The position numbers and the translations under genes were made by a program. Positions 7,216-14,039 of a DNA stretch of 36,324 nt are shown piece after piece (positions within the stretch are counted from its first letter, which is position 1; every line of letters starts with the position of its first letter). Under the pieces are notes generated by a model. The model was given only the letters and a program-made list of their open reading frames with translations, did no database searches and was not told the DNA's origin. Location of the stretch: contig JAGRIU010000007.1 in assembly GCA_020443075.1 (NCBI GenBank), positions 1 to 36,324 of the forward strand. The letters run 5' to 3'. Source of the stretch: Alphaproteobacteria bacterium. Lineage in GTDB: Bacteria; Pseudomonadota; Alphaproteobacteria; Micavibrionales; Micavibrionaceae.

Positions 7216-7273
7216 GCTTAGTATAATTGATTTTCCTAATAAAAGTCCGCAAAAAAATGCAGAGTTCTTGAAA

Positions 7274-7768
7274 TTATTTGCCTTTTTTACTTTTAGAAGT
7301 CTCTTCTACGTCGATTGCTTGCGGAATTTTTTCTTGTACGGGCTGATCGGCGATTTCGATTTTGCGGATTTTCGCTTCGGGGACGAGGCGCTGAAGCTCA
7401 ATGTGCAGCAGGCCGTTGTTCAAGGATGCGCCGGTGACCTCGACGCCATCGGCGAGAATGAAATTGCGCTGGAATTGGCGGGCGGCGATGCCGCGATGCA
7501 GAAAAATGCGTTCTTGCTCTTGCGCTGTTTCTTCTTCGATGTGTTTTCCGCGAATGACGAGCTGGTTGTTTTCGGTTTCCACATCAAGGTCATTCATGGA
7601 AAAGCCAGCGACGGCCAGTGTGATGCGAAGGCCGCTTTCGCCGATTTGTTCTATGTTGTAGGGGGGGTAACCTTCGTTGGCTTTGCGTAGGCGGTCGAAG
7701 GTTTTTTCGAAATGATCGAAACCCAGAAATAACGGGCTATCGAACAGGGTTACGCGTCCTGTATCCAT
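7274..7768 (-). CDS. Hsp20 family small heat-shock protein
   Basis: A 164-residue Hsp20/IbpA-type chaperone. The alpha-crystallin domain covers about residues 36-130: PPYNIEQIGESGLRITLAVAGF, NNQLVIRGKH, FLHRGIAARQFQRNF and the NGLLHIEL strand. The short N-terminal arm carries RVTLFDSPLFLGFDHFEK, typical of IbpA-like proteins, and the tail has a Lys/Ser-rich extension. An IxI-like motif (AKIRKIEI) follows the domain. Such proteins hold unfolding clients in large oligomers for DnaK/ClpB. A strong Shine-Dalgarno (AAAAGGAG) precedes the ATG. A heat-shock-type promoter lies about 75 nt upstream, and the DUF1150 gene follows on the same strand, so both probably form one heat-inducible unit. Confidence 0.95.
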   Translation of the reverse strand: MDTGRVTLFDSPLFLGFDHFEKTFDRLRKANEGYPPYNIEQIGESGLRITLAVAGFSMNDLDVETENNQLVIRGKHIEEETAQEQERIFLHRGIAARQFQRNFILADGVEVTGASLNNGLLHIELQRLVPEAKIRKIEIADQPVQEKIPQAIDVEETSKSKKGK

Positions 7769-7842
7769 GTTTCATACTCCTTTTCTAAAGCGAGCGTCTA
7801 TGTTTGTGTGTGACCCGATCGACGGCATCACGCATAAAAAGC

Positions 7843-7870
7843 ATATAGGCTTTCTCTAAAGAAGGTCAAG
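7843..7870 (-). promoter_or_regulatory. Heat-shock (sigma-32 type) promoter of hsp20
   Basis: On the minus strand CTTG (7870-7867), 17 nt, then CCTATAT (7849-7843) resembles the RpoH-type promoter seen before heat-shock genes (CTTGA-like -35, C-rich CCxATxT-like -10). The resulting leader of about 70 nt contains a small stem (GTGA/TCAC with CCG/CGG inside) and a CTCGCTTT stretch that could partly pair with the AAAAGGAG Shine-Dalgarno, as in RNA thermometers. Only the promoter is reasonably supported. Confidence 0.6.
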
Positions 7871-7889
7871 TTCAGAAGGAGAGGCGTTA

Positions 7890-8087
7890 TTATGCTGCGC
7901 GTTCTTTGATGAAGACGCGGTCGCAGTAGCCGCATTCGACGCGGTCCTGTCCGTCGAAGCTGTAATAAACCAGGGGATGACCCAATGCGCCGCCACCGCC
8001 GTCACAAGCAACTTCATCAGCGTTATTATCGACGATGATTGTTTCAGGAGTATTATGGGCCGAGTTTGTCTGGTTCGTCTGATTCAT
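7890..8087 (-). CDS. CHCC-type zinc-finger domain protein
   Basis: A 65-residue protein with the pattern VACDGGGGALGHPLVYYSFDGQ then CGYCDRVF. These are the Cys-His-Cys-Cys ligands (C, then H in GHP, then CxxC) of the zinc-finger domain shared with the NDUFS6 accessory subunit of respiratory complex I. Small proteins of this kind are common in alphaproteobacteria, where they are thought to be complex I accessory factors. I chose the ATG at 8087 because AAGGAAAG stands 10 nt before it; an upstream in-frame ATG at 8141 would add 18 residues unlike the family. It has its own reading context, separated from hsp20 by 121 nt including the heat-shock promoter. Confidence 0.85.
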   Translation of the reverse strand: MNQTNQTNSAHNTPETIIVDNNADEVACDGGGGALGHPLVYYSFDGQDRVECGYCDRVFIKERAA

Positions 8088-8161
8088 GGAAACGGTGCTT
8101 TCCTTTTTGTTCTGTGGGTTAGAGAATAAATCAATTTTCAATCGTCTTACAATGGTTAATA

Positions 8162-8560
8162 ATGGGCGGGATGAATAAAGAGCCTGAATTTATCGACAAT
8201 TCTGCGGCGCTGGCACGGCCAGAGGCATTTGTTTCGGCGGATGTTGATGTGGCGCGGGTTTTGGAGAGTTGGCGGTTGTCTTTGTATAGTTTCGAGTGGC
8301 TTTTGCCGGACGGATCGCTCAAGTTTGCGGCAGATTTACCGGAAGGTGAGCAAGCCAAGCGGCGTGCGGTTGAAGAGGCTTTGGAGCGTGGCGAGGCTTT
8401 GGAAAAACCTGTTTTGGGGCTGGGTTTGCAGGAAACGATAGAAATCGGCAGCGGGCGGGCGGTCTTTTTGACGCTGGCGGCCAAGGGTGCGCAGGTTTTA
8501 CCGGCTCATATTCTCAAAAGCCAGATGGATGATTTTAAAGCCTTTATAGCTCAGGTATAG
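8162..8560 (+). CDS. Hypothetical protein (about 130 aa)
   Basis: I do not recognise this gene. The product is soluble, with no signal peptide or membrane helix. It has a short helical region VARVLESWRLSLYSFEWLLPDG near 29-50, a charged helix EGEQAKRRAVEEALERGEALEK about 60-82, and a beta-rich end LGLGLQETIEIGSGRAVFLTLAAKGAQVLP. An ATG at 8171 is an alternative start three residues in. It is divergent from the zinc-finger gene (74 nt from the preferred start there) and lies 8 nt before the next plus-strand gene, so the two probably share a transcript. Codon use is like the neighbours, which supports a real gene. Confidence 0.7.
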   Translation: MGGMNKEPEFIDNSAALARPEAFVSADVDVARVLESWRLSLYSFEWLLPDGSLKFAADLPEGEQAKRRAVEEALERGEALEKPVLGLGLQETIEIGSGRAVFLTLAAKGAQVLPAHILKSQMDDFKAFIAQV

Positions 8561-8568
8561 TTTTGATT

Positions 8569-9315
8569 ATGAAACGTTCTTTTGAATCGGGAAATGCCTT
8601 GTTTTTTATATTGATCGCTGTGGTGATGCTGGCGGCGCTGTCTTTTGCCGTGATGCAGGGCAGCCGCGGCGGAGCGGAGAGTTTGAGCGCGGAAAAGACG
8701 CGGTTGGTGGCTACGGAAATTTTAGAGTATGCCGATGTGGTGGCCAAAGCGGTGGCGCAGACGCGGCTGCGCGGGTTTGAAGATACGCAGATTAGTTTTG
8801 AAAACAGTGCGGTGGGCGGGTATGCGAATGCGAACTGCACGGATGAACAGTGCAAGATTTTTAGTCCGTCCGGTGGTGGGGTTAATTATATCGCGCCGAA
8901 TGCGGAAGGATTGGATCAGGCTTCGGCTGCGGCGACGACTTTTGTGAATGCTGCTAATTTGTACGGGCAGTGGTTTTTTCCGCGGCGTACGTGTGTTCGT
9001 AATGTTGGGATAGGGAGCAACGATTGCGCGGGAAATGGACTGGATGATGCTGAGTTGATGATTGTCTTGCCGTGGGTGAAGCAAGAGGTTTGTATCAAAA
9101 TAAATGATCTTTTGGGTGTTGATAACCCTTCAGGTTCTCCTCCATCTGTTGGTGGCTCTACGTTTTTAGGTGAAAAGTTTCAGGGTAATTATAATCCGTT
9201 GGCTACAAATTTGGCTTTGGCGCTCGAAAATACGAGCGCGTGTTTTTATCATTCTTCTCTGAATGCGGGGCCGGGTTTGGGGTATTTCTATTACAAAGTC
9301 TTGATTGCGCGTTAG
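8569..9315 (+). CDS. Membrane-anchored hypothetical, pilin-like N-terminus
   Basis: A 248-residue protein with a short basic N-terminus (MKRSFESGNALFF) followed by one hydrophobic segment, about residues 9-28 (GNALFFILIAVVMLAALSF), and a long extracytoplasmic part. The layout is that of pilin or pseudopilin anchors, but the canonical G/F-T-L-I-E processing site with Glu+5 is missing. The outer part is rich in Gly, Asn and aromatic residues and carries cysteines (NANCTDEQC; RRTCV; NDCAG; EVCIK; SACFY) that could form disulfides. Such single-anchor proteins may be surface or secretion components, but no function can be assigned. I used the ATG at 8569; a TTG two codons earlier is possible. It follows the previous gene by 8 nt. 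Confidence 0.65.
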   Translation: MKRSFESGNALFFILIAVVMLAALSFAVMQGSRGGAESLSAEKTRLVATEILEYADVVAKAVAQTRLRGFEDTQISFENSAVGGYANANCTDEQCKIFSPSGGGVNYIAPNAEGLDQASAAATTFVNAANLYGQWFFPRRTCVRNVGIGSNDCAGNGLDDAELMIVLPWVKQEVCIKINDLLGVDNPSGSPPSVGGSTFLGEKFQGNYNPLATNLALALENTSACFYHSSLNAGPGLGYFYYKVLIAR

Positions 9316-9319
9316 ACGG

Positions 9320-10723
9320 CTATGTTTTGCGCCAATTCGGGCCTTCTGGCGTGTCGATGATTTCGATGCCCTGTTTGTTGAGTTCGTCGCGGATTTCATC
9401 GGCGCGCGCGAAGTTTTTGGCGGCTTTGGCGGCGGTGCGTTCGGTGAGGAGTTTTTCGATTTCAGTTTGCAGCGCTTCGTCTACAGCCTCCTCCTTTACT
9501 CCTTGATCAACAATTCCAATCCCCAAAATCTGCGTTGAATTATATAAAATTGATTTTAGTTCAGCCAACGTCTTATGGGGAATTTTTGGATTTGTTATCG
9601 CAAGGTCGATCTTACTCAACAGCGTATTAAGTTTTGAAAAGGCCAAAGGGGTATTCAAATCATCACAGAGGGCCGCAAGTATATCTGCGTCTGCACTTGT
9701 GACTGAAGGATCACACTCAATAGCATCCAGTGCGCCGAAGATATCTGCTATTTTTTCAGATAGCCTTTGTGCCTCTTGTAATCTTTTTTGTGTCCAGTCG
9801 AGCGGTTTTCGGTAGTGGGCCGAGAGCAGCGCGAGGCGAATGACCGGGCCGGGATAATCTTCGAGAATGTCATGGACCAATGTAAAATTGCCAAGAGATT
9901 TGGACATTTTTTCGCCCTCGACGGTGACAAATCCATTATGGACCCAGACTTTGGCGAAGGCCGAGAGGTCGTCTTCATGGCCGGAGGCGCAGCAACTCTG
10001 GGCGATTTCGTTTTCATGGTGCGGGAATTTCAGGTCCGCACCGCCGCCATGGATGTCAAAGGGCAGGCCGAGATGTTTTGCGCTCATGGCCGAGCATTCG
10101 ATGTGCCAGCCGGGGCGGCCGTATCCCCAAGGAGAGTCCCAACCCGGTTCATCTGCGCCAGAGGGTTTCCACAGTACAAAATCGGCGGGATCTTTTTTGT
10201 ATGACGCGACTTCGACGCGGGCGCCGGCGATTTGTTCGTCGCGGCTGCGCCCCGACAGGCCGCCATAGGCTGGGAATGACGGGACATGGAACAGGACGTG
10301 GCCGTCTGCGGCGTAGGCGTGGTCTCTTGCAATAAGGTCTTCAATGATTTTGATCATCTCGCCGATATGGGTGGTGGCACGGGGCTGGATATCCGGCGGG
10401 GCGACGCCAAGGCTGGCCATGTCCTCGTTATAGATTTTCGTGTATTTCTCGGTGATAGTCTCAATAGGCTGTCCGGTTTCGCGGTGGGCGGCGATGATTT
10501 TGTCATCAACATCGGTGATGTTGGAGACGTATGTGACCTTTGGATAAAGCGTACGCAGGACGCGGGTGAGTGTGTCGAAAACCACAGCCATGCGCGCGTT
10601 GCCGATGTGGGCGTAGTTGTAAACCGTCGGGCCGCAAGCGTACAGACGTACATTGTTTTTATCGAGCGGTTCGAAGGCTTCTTTTTTGCGGGTCAGAGAG
10701 TTGAAAAGGGTCAGCGCGGCCAT
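9320..10723 (-). CDS. cysS: Cysteinyl-tRNA synthetase
   Basis: A 467-residue class I aminoacyl-tRNA synthetase. The N-terminus has YACGPTVYNYAHIGNAR with the HIGH-type motif as HIGN (39-42) and zinc ligand Cys30. The fold continues with VSNITDVDDKI, the zinc/active-site part GWHIECSAMS and GGGADLKFPHHENEIAQ, and the second signature KMSKSLGN. The C-terminal DALR-type helical region follows. It charges tRNA-Cys with cysteine in the cytoplasm. It converges on the membrane-anchored hypothetical gene (4-nt gap) and diverges from folE (79 nt), so both promoters must lie in that short gap. The stretch 9480-9790, encoding the C-terminal helices, looks more AT-rich than the rest. Confidence 0.97.
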   Translation of the reverse strand: MAALTLFNSLTRKKEAFEPLDKNNVRLYACGPTVYNYAHIGNARMAVVFDTLTRVLRTLYPKVTYVSNITDVDDKIIAAHRETGQPIETITEKYTKIYNEDMASLGVAPPDIQPRATTHIGEMIKIIEDLIARDHAYAADGHVLFHVPSFPAYGGLSGRSRDEQIAGARVEVASYKKDPADFVLWKPSGADEPGWDSPWGYGRPGWHIECSAMSAKHLGLPFDIHGGGADLKFPHHENEIAQSCCASGHEDDLSAFAKVWVHNGFVTVEGEKMSKSLGNFTLVHDILEDYPGPVIRLALLSAHYRKPLDWTQKRLQEAQRLSEKIADIFGALDAIECDPSVTSADADILAALCDDLNTPLAFSKLNTLLSKIDLAITNPKIPHKTLAELKSILYNSTQILGIGIVDQGVKEEAVDEALQTEIEKLLTERTAAKAAKNFARADEIRDELNKQGIEIIDTPEGPNWRKT

Positions 10724-10802
10724 ATTTATCGTTTTTTCTCGTTTTTTACTGGAAATCTTGAAAGCTTGAGGTTAGAAAACACGAAACAAAAGGATTTTTC
10801 AA

Positions 10803-11426
10803 ATGGTTTCATCCAAAATCGTCGATATGCCCTGCGACGAAAAACCAGGCTCAAACAAACGCCCTGATCGCGCTCAGGCCGAAGAGGCCGTGCGCACGCT
10901 TTTGCGCTATATCGGGGAGAACCCGAAGCGCGAGGGATTACTTGATACGCCGGCGCGGGTCGTGCGGGCCTATGACGAATTTTTCGATGGTTATGGCTTG
11001 AATGCGGAAGATGAACTGGCCAAGACGTTCGAAGATATTGAAGGATTCGACGATATTGTTCTGGTGAAGGATATAGAATTTACCTCTCATTGCGAGCATC
11101 ATATGGTGCCGATTAACGGTGTGGCGCATGTGGCGTACTGGCCGGATGAGAAAGTGGTGGGCATTTCCAAGCTGGCGCGGATTGTTGATATTTACGCGCG
11201 GCGTTTGGTGTCGCAGGAAAATATGACGGTTGCGATTGCCGAGGTGATCGACCGGGTGCTTCAGCCCAAGGGCGTGGCAGTTTATATCGATGCCGATCAT
11301 CAGTGCATGTCGATCCGCGGCGTGAAAAAGCGCCGTTCTTCGACGGTGACGACGACCTTTATCGGGAAATTAAAGGACGATCAGGCCGCGCAGATGCGTT
11401 TTCTGACGATGATTGGCGAGAAATAG
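10803..11426 (+). CDS. folE: GTP cyclohydrolase I (FolE type)
   Basis: A 207-residue enzyme that converts GTP to 7,8-dihydroneopterin triphosphate, first step of folate synthesis. Seen motifs are [18 protein letters not shown], the zinc-site [32 protein letters not shown], and the C-terminal [18 protein letters not shown], all characteristic of the FolE decameric family. Length is normal. The variable N-terminal 20 residues are charged. The start has weak SD spacing (AAAAGGA 8 nt upstream). It is divergent from cysS and convergent with pyrC, with repeat copy 2 between it and pyrC; the left arm of that repeat includes the folE stop codon. Confidence 0.97.
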   Translation: MVSSKIVDMPCDEKPGSNKRPDRAQAEEAVRTLLRYIGENPKREGLLDTPARVVRAYDEFFDGYGLNAEDELAKTFEDIEGFDDIVLVKDIEFTSHCEHHMVPINGVAHVAYWPDEKVVGISKLARIVDIYARRLVSQENMTVAIAEVIDRVLQPKGVAVYIDADHQCMSIRGVKKRRSSTVTTTFIGKLKDDQAAQMRFLTMIGEK

Positions 11427-11523
11427 CGCCCATATTTTCGTCGTGGCGGCTTTACTCATCGCTTACGTAGGTTAACTACGCTGCGCTCTTCGTGCCTGTC
11501 CACGACAAAAATCTGTTTGCTAT
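11423..11523 (+). repeat. Dispersed hairpin element, copy 2
   Basis: The left arm 11423-11446 (ATAGCGCCCATATTTTCGTC and on) pairs with the right arm 11500-11523 at 19 of 24 positions, the inner GTCGTGG/CCACGAC being perfect. The core between them contains TTACTCATCGCTTACGTAG, the inner stem CGTAG/CTACG (11466-11470, 11476-11480), and GCTGCGCTCTTCGTGCC. The outer arms share no sequence with those of copies 1, 3 and 4. The left arm includes the folE TAG and the right arm ends 5 nt from the pyrC stop, so it can serve as a two-way transcript end for these convergent genes. Confidence 0.82.
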
Positions 11524-11527
11524 TGGG

Positions 11528-12625
11528 TTAAAGCTCTAATTTCCACGGGATTTCGCTGTGGCCGAGGCCGAGGGGGAGTGGGGTGAGCGATCCTGAAGGG
11601 GTTTGAAGGAGATCTATCTTTGACGGTGTCTTTTCCAGTGTGAAGGTTTGCTCCGGTAAGGGCAGGTCATAGAATTCACGGCCGATATGGCAGAGGAAAT
11701 TCTCGAAAGTTTTTTGGTTTTCCGGTTTTGAAAGATCAAGGCCCGCTTCTTCGAAACCTTGGGCGTAGAGCTGAGGGGCGATGTGAGCGGTGAAGCATCC
11801 GGCCGCGCAGCCGCAAGGCGTGGCTTTTTGGGTGTGCGGGGCGCTGTCGGTTCCGGCGTAGAATTTTGTGTTGGCCGGATCGATGAGCGCTTTGCGGATG
11901 GCGGCGCGGTCTTCTTCGAATTTGAGCAATGGCAGGCAATAGAGATGATATTTGCACCCTTGTAGCAAATCGCCGACGGTGTAGAGCAAGTGTTGCGGCG
12001 TGACGGAGGCTTTGATGTGGGCCGGGGCGCCGAGGACAAAATCGACGGCAGTTTTCGTGGTGACGTGTTCGCAGGCGATCTTGAGGTTCGGGAATTTATC
12101 GAGAGCTTTGGGTAGGCGCTGGTGGTAGAAAACATCTTCGGCGCTGGTGTTCTTGTCGAAATATTCCGCGCCTTTGAGGCTGTGCTGCTCGCCGTGAATA
12201 CACAAGGTTATGCCGCGATCCTGCATGGCTTCAAAAACGCCGTTTTCCATGAAATTTTCGAACGGGTAGCCGAAGTCTGCGCCTGTCGTGCCGTGCGGCG
12301 GATAATATTTACAGGCCGGATATTGATGTGTTTCGGCCAGTTCTTCAATCATCCGGGGGCTTGTGTCTTTGGTCAGGTAAAGTGGGGTGATGAGAGCTTG
12401 CAAAGCGTCTCCGCCTGCGGCTGTGATGTTTTCGCGGTATTCTTCAAGGCTCAGGTAAGGCAGGGAGTCGGTTTTGAAGATTTTGGCTGCGGGCGGTTTT
12501 GTGTTGGGCATGGCCAGAACGCCCGCACAGGCGCTATCCAGTTGGGCTTGCACTAAAGGCCCTAACAACTCGTCCTGTCTTAGATGTGTGTGCAGATCGT
12601 ACCAATAAGGGAGTTCTAATTTCAT
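11528..12625 (-). CDS. pyrC: Dihydroorotase, PyrC (homodimeric class)
   Basis: A 365-residue amidohydrolase for the third step of pyrimidine synthesis, closing carbamoyl-aspartate to dihydroorotate. Zinc ligand motif DLHTHLR with His12 and His14, then AMPNTKPP, LYLTKDTSP, a histidine in HGEQHS, the substrate loop with EHVTTKTAV, and GTDSAPHT carrying the catalytic Asp. The lysine CKYYPPHGTT may correspond to the carbamylated Lys bridging the metals. The family resembles E. coli-type PyrC rather than the PyrB-associated class. Length is about 15 residues above E. coli. It converges on folE and is divergent from the methyltransferase-like gene (24-nt gap). Confidence 0.95.
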   Translation of the reverse strand: MKLELPYWYDLHTHLRQDELLGPLVQAQLDSACAGVLAMPNTKPPAAKIFKTDSLPYLSLEEYRENITAAGGDALQALITPLYLTKDTSPRMIEELAETHQYPACKYYPPHGTTGADFGYPFENFMENGVFEAMQDRGITLCIHGEQHSLKGAEYFDKNTSAEDVFYHQRLPKALDKFPNLKIACEHVTTKTAVDFVLGAPAHIKASVTPQHLLYTVGDLLQGCKYHLYCLPLLKFEEDRAAIRKALIDPANTKFYAGTDSAPHTQKATPCGCAAGCFTAHIAPQLYAQGFEEAGLDLSKPENQKTFENFLCHIGREFYDLPLPEQTFTLEKTPSKIDLLQTPSGSLTPLPLGLGHSEIPWKLEL

Positions 12626-12649
12626 GGGTTATGATTTACCTTAATTTTC

Positions 12650-13843
12650 ATGGATTGGCAAAGGCTCTTAGATAAAGATATTCAGATATTCATTCGTACG
12701 CATGAGACGGATGATGTGGCGGCGCTGGCGCTAAAAAAAGCGCCGGATGCGGCGTGGGATTACCGTGCTGTGCTAGAGCAGATCAAGGCGCGGCAAAAAG
12801 CGCGTAAAAAAGTGCCGCAGTGGTTTGAAGAGGCAAAAGCTCTTGTTTTTCCCCCGTCTTTTGTTGTGGAGCAAGCGTCTTCGGCGGCCACGGCGCTGTA
12901 TAAGGCCGGGTTGGTGAAGGGAGAGCGTTTTGCCGATTTGACCGGTGGCATGGGCGTTGATAGCTGGGCTTTGGGGCAGGTTTTTGAACGCGGGGTTTGT
13001 GTGGAACGCGATGCACAGGCCGCGGCTCTTCTGGCGCATAATCTGGGGCTGCTTTGTGAGGGGCGCGTCGAGGTCGTTCACGCCGAGGCTGAGATGTATG
13101 TTCAAACCATGAAGCCGGTTGATTTTGTTTATGTGGATCCACAGCGGCGTGATGCAGGACAAAAGGGTAAATACAGGCTGGAGTCCTGTAGTCCGGATAT
13201 TCTGTCTTTGTTGCCTGCGTTATTGGAGCGGGCGGGTGTGGTTATGCTGAAAACCTCGCCTATGCTCGATATTCGTGAAGCTATACGTGTTTTGGGATGC
13301 GTCAGTGCGGTGCATGTTGTCGAGTGGCGCGGCGAGTGTAAGGAGGTTCTGTATCTTCTGACATCTCAGGCACAAAATTTGGAGCCGGACGATATTCCTG
13401 TGCGGGCTGTGCGGATCGATGATCAGGGGGGCGCGCTTGGGTCTTTTGAATTTACGCATGGCATGGAAAGTGCGGCGGTGTGCGAATATAGCTTGCCGCT
13501 TGCCTATTTATACGAGCCGGGGCCTGCCTTTCAGAAGGCGGGCGCTTTTAAATCTCTAGCCGTGCGTTTGGGGTTAAAAAAGCTGCATGAGCATACGCAT
13601 CTTTATACATCGGAAAGCTTGGTTGAAGGGTTTCCGGGGCGGGTGTTTGAGGTTTGCGAGGTGTATCCAGCCAAGGCAAAGGCGTTGCCTTTTGCACGGG
13701 CTAATCTGGCTGTGCGGAATTTTCCACAAAAGGCCGAAGATTTGGTTAAGTTATTGAAAATAAAGGGTGGGGGGGATGAGTATGTTTTTGCCTGTACGTT
13801 TATGGATGGGCGGAAAATGCTTGTGCACGGGCGTAAGGTATAA
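12650..13843 (+). CDS. Class I SAM-dependent methyltransferase-like protein
   Basis: A 397-residue protein. A charged N-terminal helical part (about 1-75) is followed by a Rossmann-type methyltransferase core with motif I FADLTGGMGVDS (about 94-105) and an acidic residue after the next strand (CVERDAQAAALL). At the motif IV position it has VDPQRRDAG (162-170), where methyltransferases normally have N/DPPY or DPPF. The C-terminal third contains a conserved-looking HTHLYTSESLVEGFPGRVFEV segment. The layout recalls the THUMP-like-domain methyltransferases frequent in Bacteroidetes; the substrate is unknown. It starts 24 nt from the divergent pyrC. Catalysis on tRNA or rRNA is an inference. Confidence 0.75.
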   Translation: MDWQRLLDKDIQIFIRTHETDDVAALALKKAPDAAWDYRAVLEQIKARQKARKKVPQWFEEAKALVFPPSFVVEQASSAATALYKAGLVKGERFADLTGGMGVDSWALGQVFERGVCVERDAQAAALLAHNLGLLCEGRVEVVHAEAEMYVQTMKPVDFVYVDPQRRDAGQKGKYRLESCSPDILSLLPALLERAGVVMLKTSPMLDIREAIRVLGCVSAVHVVEWRGECKEVLYLLTSQAQNLEPDDIPVRAVRIDDQGGALGSFEFTHGMESAAVCEYSLPLAYLYEPGPAFQKAGAFKSLAVRLGLKKLHEHTHLYTSESLVEGFPGRVFEVCEVYPAKAKALPFARANLAVRNFPQKAEDLVKLLKIKGGGDEYVFACTFMDGRKMLVHGRKV

Positions 13844-13904
13844 GCACTTTTTGTACTCGAATAATTTACATAAAAATTTAAACTTTTAAAACCCTGTTAA
13901 GCTT

Positions 13905-13943
13905 TATAAGCATACAATAATTAAATGTACTTTTGTGCTTATA
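13905..13943. promoter_or_regulatory. AT-rich dyad upstream of GGDEF/EAL gene
   Basis: In the 196-nt gap, TATAAGCA (13905-13912) is repeated inverted as TGCTTATA (13936-13943) around a 23-nt AT-rich loop. This may be an operator or promoter dyad for the downstream gene. No matching regulator is known and nothing else in the gap stands out. Confidence 0.3.
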
Positions 13944-14039
13944 TTTTGGTGTTTTTGCAGGGGATTTGAAAACATTAGCCGTGTACATCAATGATAATAT
14001 AGTGAATACTTGTTTCAAAGTGCGTGTGTGAAAAATCGA

